64,000 bases of DNA from Talinum fruticosum (GCA_021018815.1 JAITYX010000045.1:4340001-4404000), one strand, 5' to 3'. Counted from the first letter of the stretch, positions 22,012-35,151 are shown. Numbers and translations are program-made. Notes: generated by a model not told the origin, from the letters alone.

Positions 22012-23440
22012 ATGGCTCGTAACATTGGAGAATTCGATGAAGGAAGATCTTCCACCGGACCACCAAAGTTTAGAGGATCAAATTTCGTGCACTCGGAAGA
22101 AACCGATGGAATGCTTTCTGCTGGACAACGATGAAGATGTCCGGAACATCAACCAAGAAGGCAACTACATTCAAATGAAGATGGAAGGTACAAGATCTGT
22201 GCCTAAAGAAAAATTTGAGTACACCAATGAAGAGTCATAGAAGTGAAGAAAGAACTTCAAAGCAATGAACATTTTGATGTGTGCTATTAGCTCGTAAGAG
22301 TACAACAAAGTGTTAGCCTCGTGACACGGCTAAAGATGTGTGGGACACTCTTGTTAACACATAAGAAGGAACAAGCCAGGTGAAACAGGCGAAGATTAGC
22401 CAATATCTTCACAAATATGAGCTGTTCAAGATGGAGCCGGATGAAAACATCACTCGGATGTTTATTCGCTTTTGAGATTAAAAATAATCTCAAATCTCTA
22501 GGTAAAAAGATTTCTCATGAAGAGATGTGTAGAAAAATTCTGAGGAGTCTTCCAAAGAGAAGATAGGGACTTAAGCTAACAACCATCAAGGAAGCTCAGA
22601 ACCTTTCTCAACTAAAGTCCGACGAACCGATTGGGAAGCCGCTTACCCATAAAATTCACCTGGAAGAAGAGGATGTCGAGGTTAGCACCAAAAAGAACAT
22701 TGCGCCGAAGGCCTCGTAAAGTAGAGGGAAAGTCCGAGTTCCTTAGACTTAGAAGAGGATCCAATGGCACTCATTGCCGAGGCTTCAAAAGAATGATGAA
22801 GCACAAGAAATGGGAAAAGAGGCCAAAGGAAGAGTTCTACAAGAAAGATAAGAAGGATAGAAAAGGTAAATATTCTTCCCCTTCAAAGTTATCTTTAACT
22901 AAGAACTCGGTCTGTTTTGAATGTGGCAAGCAAAGATCACTTAGTCAAGGACTGTCCAAAGAAAAAGAAGGATAGAAAGAAGAAAAAGGCTATGATGGCC
23001 ACATGGAGCGATGAAGACTTATCCGAAGAAGATGATGATTCTCGATGACTCAAAGTGTCCGATGGCACTAACGGACTCGAAGCTGAATTTGAGTCGACTC
23101 GACAACTCGCACACCGAGGAGACAAGTCCTCGGGAGGTAATTGAATACTTTCTCAAGTTCTCCAAAGTTGACTTGGTTAAATATATTTACACTTTGGAAG
23201 AAAAGTCCAATTTTGATTCTTCTCAATTCAAAGAACATATTGAGTCTCTTACTTTTGAGAGCAATTTTCTGAAAAATGAATTGGAAAAACTGAGACTAAC
23301 CTTGAGAGAACTCAAGACTAGTACTCAAGATAATGAGACCGAGTCCGAGTCACTCGAAGAGAAAATGAACATCTCGAAAAGAAAGCTCAATGAGTCTCAA
23401 GAGCTTGTTTTGAAATTCACTCAAGTCGAAAAACCTTGAC
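22012..23440 (+). pseudogene. gag: Copia B gag (CCHC finger and coiled coil), broken
   Basis: The ATG at 22012 gives MARNIGEFDEGRSSTGPPK, then frameshifts. The later part reads RGFKRMMKHKKWEKRPKEEF (about 22780-22850). The zinc knuckle is at 22913-22953, CFECGK..DHLVKDC in type, with an extra A-A causing a frame change inside it. After a Lys-rich segment and KKAMMATWSDED comes a coiled-coil stretch (23150-23439: YTLEEKSNFDSSQFKEHIES). Long Sirevirus gags with a coiled coil after the zinc finger are known. Gag would package element RNA in cytoplasmic particles. At least four indels or stops kill it. Confidence 0.8.
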
Positions 23441-25780
23441 ATGCTTTTAGGTTCTAGTGTGCCTCCTTCGTAAAAGAAGGACTTGGTTTTAACGAAGAAG
23501 AGGAATCTAATTCCTACTCAAATCTTTTCAAAACGGATTCCGTAACCGTGAAGTTCAGGAAGGCTGAGTATGGTCCTATTCATAAGAATGAAAGGAGGAC
23601 TGAGCCTGCACTCAGCTTTATTGGAGAAAACCTTCTCCACCTGTTTATAAAATAAAAGATTTTCAAAAGAAAGAGACATGGACTAAATTTTCTAGAAAAA
23701 GACTCAAAATCCGACCAAACCCAAAGTCATTTAAATCTGTGTTCCCAAGAATTTTCTTCCTCGAAAAGGACCACATTAAAGGAGTTACTAGGTTCGTTAG
23801 AAGAAGTGAGAAGGGTTAGTGTGTTTTTAACTTGCAGGTAACTCGTAAAAGGACGAAAGGTCATTGGTACTTAGATAGTGGATGCTCATGCCACATGTCA
23901 GGAGATTCAAGAGTTTTTTCTATGTTAGAGGATTTCAAAGGAGGCAAAGTCACTTTTGAAGATGATAGTAAGGGCAAGATAGTTGCAATTGGCAAGATTG
24001 GGAAAGGAGACAACCCGGTCAGCCCAGTCTATCTTGTCAAGGGATTAAAGTACAATGTACTCGGCATCTCTCAATTCTCGTGACAAAGGTCAAGAGGTAA
24101 GATTCACTCGCACCAACCGCTATATTTCTGATGCAACTACCAAAGAGACTAAGCTCTCTCGGTAATACCTATACTATTCCTCTTTCCGATCCAAGTCAGA
24201 ATTTATCTTGTTTGAAAGCATCATTGCATGATGATTCTTGGACATGGCATCGCAGACTCAGTCGTGTTAGCATGCATACTATCAAAAAGCTTGCATCTCA
24301 TAGTTTAGTTAGGGGTTTGCCTAATCGTGCATTTAAGAAAGATAAAATTTGTGAAGCATGCACAAAAGGGAAACAAGTCAGATCATCCTTGAAACCTCTC
24401 AAAACTGTTTCCACATCCAAAGTGCTTGAGTTGCTACATAAGGATTTATGTGGTGAAATCTCTCGTAAAGAGTCTCAAAGGTAAATCCTATGTACTCGTA
24501 ATTGTTGATGATTATTCACGATTTACTTGGGATTATTTTCTCAAAAACAAAAATGAAGCTTTCAAAGAATTTAGCAAACTCGTAGGAAAATTGAAGTAGA
24601 GTCACGGACTCGGATAAGAAGAATTCGAACCGATCATGGAAGGGAGTTCGACTACTCAAAATTTGTAAATTTATGTGACAAGAATGGTATCTCTTATAAC
24701 TTCTCAGCACCCAGGACACCTCAACGTAACGGGGTAGTGGAGAGAAAGAACCAAACTCTTGAAGAAATAGGAAGGACAATGATGATTGAACATGATCTAC
24801 CTTACTATTTCTGGGCTGAGGCGATCAACACAACAAACTACACACCGAACAAATGCCTCATCAAACCCATCTTGAAGAAAACTCCATATGAGCTTTACAA
24901 GGGAAAGAAGCCCAACATTTCATACTTTAAACCCTTTGGATGTAAGTGCTTTGTTCATAAGAATGGTGAGGATCACCTGACCAAGTTTGATGCTCGGTTA
25001 GATGAAGATATCTTTCCGGGTTACTCATCTCACAAGAAAGCATATCGTATTTTTAATAAGAGAACTAACAAAGTGGCAGAAAGTATCCACGTTGTGTTTG
25101 ATGAGATTGATCAGTGGAAAAACAAGTGAGTCAACCTTCTCGGATCCGAAACTCAGTCCGGATGAAGATGATCATACTGAAAGTTGAACTCGCATGCATT
25201 CAAAAGAAGGCAACTCAAAATGAGGCAGCTCATAATATCATGACTCGAGTGAACTAGCTCAAGATCCAACTCGAATACCGAAGGACAAGCAGATGAGCAA
25301 ACTCAAGCAAGCTCGGACCATCGAAGATCAACCAGTTCAACCAACAAACCTGGTAAACCAGAGAATAGGTAGAGCATTCAAATATGCTTTGAGTCATCCA
25401 CTTGAGAACATTTTGTCCGACATCAACAGTGGGGTAAGAACTCGTTCTTCTTTGCAAAATATATGTGCATTCACTGCATTTATATCATTAACTAAACCTA
25501 GAAATGCACTAGAGGCCCTAAATGAACCTGAATGGGTAGAGGACATACAAGATGAACTTAATCAATTTGAGAGAAACCAAGTTTGGACTTTTGACCAAAC
25601 GACCTTCCGACCACCCAGTTATAGGAACTAAATGGGTTTTCAAGAACAAATTGGATGAGGATGGGTTGGTAGTCGAAATAAGGCTAGACTTGTGGCTCAA
25701 GGTTACAATCAAGAAGAAGGGATTTATTGTGGGGAAACCTTTGCACCAGTTGCTAGGATTGAAGCAATTAGAATCCTATT
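23441..25780 (+). pseudogene. pol: Copia B pol, first part: protease, integrase, start of RT
   Basis: The protease active-site block WYLDSGCSCHMSGD is at about 23866-23907, with VYLVKGLKYNVLGISQFS up to 24080. The integrase zinc-binding module is WTWHRRLSRVSMHTIKKLA (about 24240-24297) with CEACTKGK (24355). The core has DLCGEIS (24445) and DDYSRFTWD (about 24510), and the catalytic Glu region is VERKNQTLEE (24735). The integrase tail is KPNISYFKPFGCKCFVH (24910). RT starts [13 protein letters not shown] (25500) and runs through [15 protein letters not shown] to RIEAIRIL, where copia C cuts it at 25780. Frameshifts near 24080, 24480, 24590 and 25680. Confidence 0.85.
25776..25780 (+). repeat. 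Target-site duplication of copia C, left copy
   Basis: CTATT directly before TGAAGGTTTGC. The right copy CTATT is at 36746-36750. Removing C and one copy rejoins the RT codons of B (IRI followed by LLAF). Confidence 0.9.
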
Positions 25781-27370
25781 TGAAGGTTTGCTCTTGGAGA
25801 GTATAAATCACCCTAGAGGGGGTGAATAGGGTGATTAGGAAACTTGCTTGAAAATTAAAGCAAATAAGGATCCGATATGAGTGAGCGGCAAGGATACACT
25901 CGTAAAAGCATAAACTCGTAATTCAAGAAGCAGTGAAGAAATAGATTAAACAGTACTCAAACTGTCCGAGTCTAGAATGTACTCGTAAAAGTAATAACTC
26001 GTAAAGTACGTGGAAACCCTCCTGGGCAGAAAACCACGGACCGTGCTAATCCAAGCAAGAAGTCCAATCCACTATTTTGAGTCCACAAAATACAGTGGAT
26101 CGACTCAACCCCGAGTTGCTCCCTTTAGACAACTCCTTACAAGTTTTTCCTAGACTCGTAAATTACCTTATCTCGATGTATTATTTCCTAACCGAGATCA
26201 CCGTTATAGTTAGGGAAAACCGAGCTGAGTTAACCCTTATAGCTCAGCCACGGGACCTTATTTAGAGAGTAAGAAAGAAAGTGTTTATAATCGAGTACAA
26301 GACCTTACAACTCGAAAGTTATGAAATACGTAATTGGAGTTGTAAGTAGAAGATTGAGAATGAATACAATGACTTTTGATCAAGTATGTGTATTAACAAT
26401 AGATTCGGCAATCTTCAAGTCTTCAAAGTTGGCTTCTATATATAGATGACCAAGCAGCTTAGCCGTTGTGTCTATCTTCTGACCGGAGGTCCTTTGTGAC
26501 CGTTGTAAAGGATTTTCTAAGTCACTTAGAAAATATCCGTTGAGATATGAACATTGAGCAACAGCTCTTGACTCCTTTGGAAGTCCTAAAACCACCGGTG
26601 GTGTCTTGAAAAATAAGGTGGAAACCACCGTTGAGCTTGGTGCTGCAGATTTCCAGCTTTGGAAACGGACAATCCCGACACAGTTGTCCGGGGCTAGGTC
26701 GAGGTGGAAAAAGCCTTGTTTGTCTGGTGATTTGACGTTTTGAAGCTCGGTTACTTTTGTGATTCAAATTTAGGAAAGCCTCATTTGAATAACCTACAAA
26801 AGTAAATCATTTTGGTTCTCAAAGTATAAAATACTTTGGTCCAAGATTAGGCATAGATAATAATATAATTAAAATAATTAAGTGACTAATTATCTCGAGT
26901 CGAAAAGAAATGGAATTTCTTGAGTCTAATATCCATAAAACTCAAATTCCATCTTAGTCAGCCTAGAGGACAAACAAGTCAGATAAAGAATATCGAGTAA
27001 ACAGTACTAGATCTCGACCGAACACAATTCAAATTAATTATGCCGACTTGGAACAATGTAATTCCTGAACTATGAAGTCGGACCCGAGTTTAAGCGCGGA
27101 AAAGATAGTGTTTGAATATGCGATAAATCCGAGTGTTGGGTGACTCGAACTAGTGTGAAGTGGCATGTAGAAGTATGCTTTCCGAGTCAATCGAGTCATG
27201 CGAAAGCAAAGATAATAGATTCTATAACACTCGGAGGAAATGTTATATCACTCGAAAAGTTTATAAGATACATAGAATGACTTGAAATTAAAACCCTATG
27301 AGAGAAGAGTTCTTATACCTAATTCCTGGATGGAACTCAAAAACGTGTAAGTATAGAGTCCGAGTGTTCA
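25781..27370 (-). repeat. 3' LTR of copia C
   Basis: On the plus strand it runs TGAAGGTTTGCTC to GAGTCCGAGTGTTCA. It is bounded on the right by the complement of the polypurine tract. It is closely matched by 35152-36745. A TATATATAG box in the promoter position lies near 26438-26446 (complement). Confidence 0.92.
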
Positions 27371-27381
27371 ATCTCCCCTTT
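27371..27381 (-). other. Polypurine tract of copia C
   Basis: Plus strand ATCTCCCCTTT; read on the minus strand it is AAAGGGGAGAT directly before the 3' LTR. Confidence 0.8.
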
Positions 27382-27840
27382 TGATGAAAGGCATTCCATA
27401 CTTAGACAAAAACTTTGTTAATGATATAAGTCCGATTTTGTAAATTTGTTCGTAAAATAACTTAAGATTTCATAGCTATCGAGCAAGAAAAGAAATAAAT
27501 CCAGATAGACAATAATTGTTAATGAAATGCATTGATTTCAATGACGATGCTAAGCAAGAAAACATATTTGATGGAAACTCGTAAATACTTGCATTAGTCA
27601 TCGAACTCGAAAATTGTAACGAAATGCATTAATTCATTGAATTCAAAGACAAAATTTAAAGCGGGTGAGAGAGACTCCTTTAAACAAGACAACAAATTTT
27701 TTCATCTATTCTCCCCTTGCCTTTCAAAGAAAAATAAAAAAAATGGGAAGAATACAACGAGAAGTACATATTTGATGTCCGGACAAAAGAGAGAAAAAAA
27801 TGAAACACTCGTAAACAAAAGACTAAGAAGTTAAGGAGGG
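27382..27840 (-). other. 3' untranslated spacer of copia C
   Basis: AT-rich stretch between the end of the extra ORF and the polypurine tract. Open frames on either strand here are short and low in complexity. It is homologous to 51594-52010 in D. Confidence 0.55.
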
Positions 27841-29466
27841 GATGGGTTAGTCTCGAGTTGAGGAGGAAGGACAAGTGGTGCGCCGGCGCCGATAAGATCT
27901 TGACGATGTGCTCGAGTGCGGCGGAGGAAGTACAGGGATCTTTGGCATCGGCTCGGCTCTTAGTGGCCGACCCGAACTAGTTCATCCAGAGGCTCGTCCT
28001 CTTGGAACCGAACGACCGGAGGGGTGTGCTCAGGTAGACCTGCCGCCGACCGTCCTCGATCGGCAGGTTCTTTCGATCCACTCGGACTCACCGTCCGAGC
28101 CGATCACTTCGGTAGCGCTTTAGAAGCACTCGGACCCTTAGTTGTTGCTCCGTGTCCTTCTTGGTCTCCTTGGCCTTCCGGCTCACCATGCTTAGAAAGA
28201 GCCGCATCAGCCGCAGGCTCTTCTCGCTTCTTCTTGATCTTCTTCTTCAACTTCTCCTCCGTCCGAGGAGGACTTGGCGAGACTCAAGGATTCCTCAGAG
28301 GTGTCCGAGTCTCCTCGATCCTCGAGCCGCCTTGGAGCGTCTCTCCTAAAGAAGCTCGATCAGCTCCCTCTCGCTCCTTCATCGTAGCCTTCATCTCGAG
28401 GAGCACGTCCCTGTTGCTCTCGGAGTTGAGATTGGGCGGTTTTCTAGTTGATGGTCATAGACTCGGAAGACAGCCTTGAATGACCGGAGGAGGTCCTTGA
28501 GTTCCAAGGCCACAGAGGAAATTTTGTCCATGAAGGCAAGTGGACAAAATAGAAGAAAGAGTTATAAAGAAACCCGAGGTAGAGGCACCACCAGGTGGAG
28601 CAGGAAGAGAAAGAGGGGTGTCTTTCTCGAGTCCGAGGTGGTGAAGGTGGCCTCGGCTCCGAGCCGTGAACCCGGAGACCAGGTTGGGTTTCCTGCTATC
28701 CATACCCCGAAGTTCCTTTTGCCAACTACAATGGCAGACCTCGAAACCGTGGTCAGATCCGAGGGAAGGGGAACTTTGAATTGTTTGAAGATGAGAGTGA
28801 GAAGAGCACCGAAAGGAAGAGGGGTGTTCTTCTTGGTCCGAGTTTGAGCTGGCACAGCTGCCATTTGCTCAATAATAGCAACAAAGAGGTCTACTTCGTA
28901 GCCCTTTAGAATATCAAAAGCGCTTTGAGGTGCTTGGAGTTGGGGTTCTCCTTGCTAGAGTGTTGTAAGAAGAATGTTCTCATCAGCAAGAAACACAGAA
29001 GACGAGCTTCGACTTTAGCTGAGTCATAGAAAAATTTTTGCGTCACCCCAGGAACTCTTTTGCATACTTTTCAAAGAAATCATCAGTGACCTCATTGAAA
29101 GGAATTGGATTGTCTGTTTAAGAAAAGAGAGGAAACTTTAAACAGATGATGGAGGAGGAAAGTATTGATTCGAATAGTTATGTTCTGAACTCTAGAGGTG
29201 AGAATACCTTCGGAGCTGGAAAGATGAGTATAAAACCCGTAAATAAGTTCAGGATAGATGAACTCGCTGAAGCAAAGAAAGTTGTGCACCCTAGTCGATT
29301 GTGTGTGAGGTAACCACGAAAATTTTGTGGTTGGGAAGAATTTATCATCCAGATGCAAGGTGCTCGGGTGACAAGGGGTTTAGAATTTGAGGGGCCTTCT
29401 TGGCTTTTGGTGCGAGGTTTCTTGGTGGCGTAACCAAGAAAATCAGGGTGAGAACCTCTTTTCGGA
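27840..29466 (-). pseudogene. Extra 3' ORF of copia C, start codon lost
   Basis: Same product as in A and D. The N-terminus KRGSHPDFLGYATKKPRTK is at 29405-29460, but the ATG seen in A and D is replaced (TTATCC for ATGCC). Next: LDDKFFPTTKFSWL and FIYPEL with SSSEGILTS (29180-29360), a segment with HLKAL and EGYEVD (about 28900-28950), and MAAVPAQTRTKKN followed by LPFGALLTLIFKQFKVPLP (28770-28864). Later come a coiled-coil region near 28440-28530, an acidic/Lys-rich stretch near 28210-28270 and the EPLDELV-like tail near 27985. Frameshifts separate these blocks. The central block resembles the plant Transposase_32-type domain. The function is unknown. Confidence 0.6.
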
Positions 29467-30117
29467 TAAGGTAAACTTGAGAGAAAGTAGAAGAGAAGAA
29501 GACTCGAAGAGAGTGAAAGATAAAAGGAAAAAGTAAAAGAGAAATGAGTTTGAGAGCAACGGAGCTTACTTGAGATGATCTTCATGAAGCTTGAGAGCAC
29601 GGGGTGTTGTGTTTAGTCACCGAGATCGTGGTCGCGAGGAGTTGATTTCGAGAGAGAGAGTAAGTGGAGAGTAAAGTAAGGAAATGAAGGAAAATAGGCT
29701 CTATTTATAAGAAAAATAAACATCCTTTAGTATCCGTTCCGACTCAACTCTTTCAAGCAGTCACCTCGGACCGGTGTGACGGTTCTCTCCTCAACGGTTA
29801 GAATTCCAACGGTTTGTCTCTCAACGGCTAGTTGTCCGATCATGGCGTGAGTGAGAGAGAGAGAAAAAGAAAGATTTTGAAAACAAATTTCGAAATTCTC
29901 CACTTGTCTAGAGATGATTTCAGCATTTTGATGTCCGTTTTTCTCAAAGTCCGAGTCTCGACTCAGCCTAGGTTTCTGAGTGACTCGAAACTAGAAATAA
30001 TAACTATCGGCTCAGTATCATGGAATCAACTCGAACTAATGGTTATTAATGAATTGTAAACACATAACACATAACACATAAACATGCAATGAGATTCTCA
30101 TAAAGAAAACACATAAT
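29467..30117 (-). promoter_or_regulatory. Promoter-like spacer before the extra ORF of C
   Basis: Non-coding minus-strand spacer. It contains a TATA box (plus-strand TATTTATA near 29702-29709) followed by a TC-rich leader on the minus strand. Just upstream on the minus strand (29750-29850) are AACCGTT/AACGGTT motifs, also present in A and D. Confidence 0.5.
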
Positions 30118-33100
30118 TATGCATTTAACATACCAAGCTCATTCCTAATGAAGCAAAATTGATCCTCACTAAATGGCTTAGTAAAGATATCAGCTAATTG
30201 AAGATTGGTAGGAATGAATTCGAGTTCAATATCTCCTTTGTCGAATGGTCTCTTAAGAAATAATACATGACCTCAATGTGTTTTGTTTTTTAGTGTCTGA
30301 ACTCGGATTTTTGGTGATGCTAATTACACTCTGATTATCACACTTGATTGGTACCAATTTGAAAGAAAGTCCAAGATCTTTCAAGGGTTGCTTTATCCAT
30401 AAAATCTGAGCACAACATGCTCCAGCTACAATATACTCAACTTCGGCAGTTGATAGAGCTACTGAGTTTTGCTTCATTGAGTGCCAAGATATTAAGGATT
30501 GACCTAGAAATTGGCAACCCCTGAAGTGCTCTTTCTATCAACTTTGTATCCAACGTAATCAGCATCCGAGTATCCAGTGAGAGTCGGTTCCGAGTCTCCG
30601 GAGTACCATAAACCTAAATTATGAGTCCCCGCAAGATATGTAAATATTCTCTTCACCGCAGTGAGATGTGATTCTTTTGGATTAGCTTGGAATCTTGCAC
30701 ATAGACAGACACCAAACATTATATTTGGTCTACTGGATGTAAGATATAGCAAAGATCCAATCATACTTCGATAGAGTTTCCGATCTATTGCTTTACCTTT
30801 TTCATCCGAGTCTAGTTTCAAGCTACCGCTCATAGGTGTACTTTTTCAGCAGCTCCTTGGTGTACTTTGATTAATGGACATTGATTCTATTTATGTCTTG
30901 CTTGATTTGTAAACCAAGGAAGAAATTGAGTTCTCCCATCATACTCATTTGAAATTCCTGTCTCATTAACTCGAAACATCTCGACACGTAATTTCATTAG
31001 TAGCTCCAAAAATTATGTCATCAACATATATCTCGAGCGATAAGGAAATCTTTCCCCTTGGTTTTTATAAAGAGAGTCTTGTCGATCCGACCTCTTCTAA
31101 AATCATTTTGAACCAAGAAATTGCTCAGTCTTTCATACCAAGCTCCGGGAGCTTGTTTAAGACCATAAAGAGCTTTTTGAAGTTTGAAAACATGATTTGG
31201 AAAATCTGAGTTTTCAAATTCAGGGGTTGCTCAACATAGACTTCCTCTTCGATAAAACCATTGAGAAAAGCACATTTAACACCCATTTGATATAACTTGA
31301 TATTCATGCTAGATGCAAATGCTAACAGGATTCTAATGGCTTCAATTCGGCAATAGGTGTAAAGGTTTCCCCACAATCAATCCCTTCTTCCCGATTGTAA
31401 CCTTGAGCCATAAGTCTAGCCTTGTTTCGACTACCAACCCACCTTCATCCAGTTTGTTCTTGAAAACCCATTTGGTACCTATGACTCGGGTGGTCGAAGG
31501 TTATTTGGTCGAGTCCGGACTTGGTTTCTTTCGAATTGATTGAGTTGCTCTTGCATGGCTTCTACCCATTCAGGTTCATTTAGGGCCTTTAGTGCATTTT
31601 TGGGTTCAATTAATGAAATGAATGCAGTGAATGCACAAAGATTCTGAAGAGAGGAATGAGTTCTTACCCCAATGTTGATATCAGATAATATGTTTTCTAG
31701 TGGATGACTAGAAGCATATTTGAATGCTCTACCTGTTCTCCGATTCACCGGATCCGTAGGCTGAATTGGTTGATCTTCGAAGTTTGTTTTGAGTGAGCTT
31801 GTTCATCAACTTGTCCTTCAACATTCTGAGCGGGTTCTTGAGTTGTCTCATTCCGAGTCACTATGTTCCGAGTGACTTCATTCTGAGCTGGTTGGGTTTG
31901 ATTCTTGATAGGCTCATTTTCATCATGATCATCACTTCTGCTGAGCTTTAGGTCCGAGAATGTTGATTCACTTGGTTTTTCCTGTTCAAGCTCATCAAAC
32001 ACAACGTGGATACTTTCTTTCACTTTGTTAGTTCTCTTATTAAAAATGCGATAGGCTTTGCTATGAGATGAATAACCCAAAAAATACCTTCATCCGACCG
32101 AGCACCAAACTTGGTCAGGTGATCCTTACCATTGTTGTGAACAAAACACTTACATCCAAAGGGTTTGAAGTATGAGATGTTGGGTTTTTCCCTTTGTAGA
32201 GCTCGTACGATGTTTTCTTCATAATGGGTCCGATGAGGCATCTATTCAAAGTGTAGTTGGTCGTGTTAATCGCCTCAGCCTTGAAACAAGTAGGGTAGAT
32301 TGTGCTCAATCATCATTGTCCTAACTGTTTCTTCGAGAGTTCTGTTCTTTCTCTCCACTACTCCATTTTGTTGAGGAGTTCTTGGTGCTGAGAAGTTGTG
32401 AGAGTTACCATTCTTGTCCCAAAACTCGAGAATTCTCGAGTAGTCGAACTCCGTTCCATGGTCGGCTCGAATTCTCTCGGATCTCGAGTCCGAGACTCAA
32501 CTTGGATCTTTCTATAGAGCTTATTGAACTCCTTGAATGCTTCATTTTTGTGCTTGAGAAAATACACCCAGGTAAATCGTGAGTAATCATCAACAATAAC
32601 AAGTACATATGATTTACCTCCGAGGCTCTTAACAGGATTTCACCACATAAGTCCATATGTACTAATTCAAGCACCTTGGATGTGGAAATTGTCTTCAGGG
32701 ATTTGAATGAGGATCCGACTTGTTTCCTTTTGTACAAGCTTCGCAAACTTTGTCTTTCTTGAAAGCACAATTAGACAATCCTCCGACTAAACTATGAGAT
32801 GCCATTTTCTTGATTGTATGCATGCTAACATGACCTAATCTACAATTCCATGTCCATGAATCATTATGAAATGATGCTTTTAAACAAGATAAATTCGACT
32901 CGGGTCGAAAGAGGAATAATGTACGTATTACCTTATCTCTTACCTGACAGACTTGATTTCTTTGGTAGCTACATCGGATATAATACAGTTGGTCTCGTGT
33001 GAATCTTACCTGTTGACCTTTATCATACAATTGAGAGATGCTAAGCAGTGTTGTACTTTAATCCTTTGACAAGGTATACCGGGCTGACCAGATTGCCTTC

Positions 33101-33660
33101 CTTTCCAACCTTGCCTATCCCAATTATCTTGCCTTTGCTATCATCCCCAAATTTGACTTTTCCTCCTTTGTACTCTTCTAACTCGTAAAAAGTCCCGAGT
33201 CTCCCGACATGTGGCGTGAGCATCCACCGTCTAGGTACCAATGTCCGTTTGATCTTTCTCGAGTGGCCTGCAAAAATAGAAACAAACTAACCCTTCTCAC
33301 TTCCTCTAGCGAACCCAAGTAACACCCTTTACCGTGGTCCTTTTTCGAGGAAGAAGGTTTTTCGAACCCGATTTGAATGACTTTGGATCCGGTCCGATTC
33401 TCGAGTCTTCCGTTTAGAGAACCGAGTCTCGTGTCTCTTTCAGCTTTTCTTTTATAAATTGGTGGAGATGGTTTTCTCCTATAAGTTGGTTTTCTCCTAT
33501 AAGTCCTTTTATGGATGGGACAAGTGCTCAGCTTTCCTGAACTTTATGGTTCTGGAATCCTTTTGAAAAGCTCGAGTAGGAATTGGACTCCTCCTCTTTG
33601 TTAAAACCAAGACCTTCTTTTCTCGAAGGAGACACATTGAGATCCCAAGAGCATGTAAGG
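30118..33660 (-). pseudogene. pol: Copia C pol: protease, integrase, RT, RNase H
   Basis: From high to low coordinates: protease block HWYLD-G-GCSRHM (33200-33245; the catalytic Asp is present, the following Ser is Gly); zinc-binding module LGHVSMHTIKKMASH with VCEACTKG (32730-32870); integrase core with DLCGEI (about 32650) and DDYSRFTW-type sequence (about 32580), ERKNRTLEE near 32340; [16 protein letters not shown] (about 31450). RT motif A reads YQMGVKCAFLNGF (31250-31300), with Gly in place of the catalytic Asp. YVDDIIFGATNE is at about 31000-31025, and RNase H CDNQSVISITKNP and ALSTAEVEYIVAGAC at 30300-30477. The end is near 30118 (NELGMLNA then stop). Many frameshifts. Confidence 0.85.
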
Positions 33661-35089
33661 TTTTTTAACCTTGAGTAAACTTTAAAACAAGATCTTGAGA
33701 CTCGTTGAGCTTTTGCTTTAGTTGCTCATTCTCTTTTCTAAGTAACTCAGACTCAGCCTCATTGGATTGAGCACTAGTCTTGAGTTCTCCGAGTATGAGT
33801 CTCAGCTTTTGAACTCATTTTTTAAAGAGATGCTCTTAGAGGAAATTGACTCAAGTTGTTCTTTAAAGTGAGAATAATCAGAATTTGACTTCTCTTCCAA
33901 AGTGAAAATATACTTAGCTAAATCAACTTTGGAGAATTTGAGAAAGTATTCGATTACCTCTTGAATATTTGCTTCCTCATTGTCTCGATTGATTTGAGTC
34001 CGACTGCTTTCGCTTCGAGTCGAAAGTGTCATCAGACACTTTGAGTCATCTCGAGTCCTTGTCATCTTCTCGATGAGTCCTCGTCACTCCATGTGGCCAT
34101 CATAGCATTTTTCTTCCTTCTCGTCCCTTTTTCTCTCGTGGACAGTCTTTGACTATGTGTTCCTTGTCGCCGCATTCAAAACAGACTGTAGTTCTTAGAC
34201 AAAGATAGCTTTGAAGGGGAAGAGTACTTACCTTTTGTATCCTTCTTGTCTTTCTTATAGAACTCTTCTTTTGGCTTCTTATCCCATCTCTTGTGCTTCA
34301 TCATTCTCTTGAAGCCTCTAGCAATAAGTGCCATGGGATCCTCTTCCGAGTCGAAGAACTCAGATCCGCCTCTCTAGTTTCGAGGCTTTCAATGCAATGT
34401 TCTTTTTGGTGTTGACCTCTGCATCCTCCTCTTCCAGGTGGATCTCATGGGTGATAAGCTTCCCAATGAGTTAGTCCGGCTTCAGTAGAGACAAGTTCCG
34501 AGCCTCTTCGATAGTTGTTACCTTGGGACCCCATCTTTTCTTGGGTAGGCTTATGAGTATTTTTCTCGCACATTTCCTCGTGGGAAATATTTTTACCCAG
34601 AGATTTCAGATTGTTGGTAATCTCTGTAAATCGAATGAACATCCGAGTGATGTTTTCTTCCGGCTCCATCTTGAACAACTCATATTTATGAAGATATTGG
34701 CTTATCTTCGCTTGTCTCGACTCTGGCTTGTACCTTCATAAGTGTTGACCAATGTGTCCCACACTTCTTTGGCTGTGTCACAAGTAGACACTCGGCTGTA
34801 TTCTTCCGAGCTGATGGCGCATATCAGAATGTTCATTGCCTTGAAGTTCTTTCGAACTTCTCTGCTTCATCACCGTAAACTCGGCCTTTGTCTTGGGCAC
34901 GATTCTTGTTTCTTCTGTCTTTATAGGAAGGTAGTTTCCTTCTTGTATAATGTTCCGTACATCTTAATCATGATCCAAGCAGGAAACATTCCATGAGTTT
35001 CTTCCAAGTGCACAAAGTTAGATCCTTTGAACTTTGGTGGTCTCGCTGGAAGATCTTCCTTCATCGAACTCTCCGTTGTTCCGAGCCAT
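33661..35089 (-). pseudogene. gag: Copia C gag, broken
   Basis: The ATG at 35089 gives MARNNGEFDEGRSS. Middle part: FKMEPEENITRMFIRFTEIT (34640-34678) with NNLKSLGKNISHEEMCE. The CCHC knuckle at 34140-34183 reads CFECGDKEHIVKDC, intact. Downstream are KFSKVDLAKYIFTLEEKSN (33890-33950) and a coiled-coil tail. The zinc knuckle binds RNA. The frame is broken repeatedly, for example near 34850 and 34440. Confidence 0.82.
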
Positions 35090-35134
35090 TTGATCTTTGA
35101 ACCTTTTGATGGTTAGATCCTTTTCCGAAAGGCT

Positions 35135-35151
35135 AGGTTCTCGATACCAAT
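35135..35151 (-). other. Primer binding site of copia C
   Basis: On the minus strand AATTGGTATCGAGAACC, directly after the 5' LTR. The canonical site would read TGGTATCAGAGC, so the CAG appears as CG. Confidence 0.8.

Noticed and set aside
28024..28847. Plus-strand frames of 151 and 123 residues
   Set aside because: Antisense shadows of the extra ORF of copia C.
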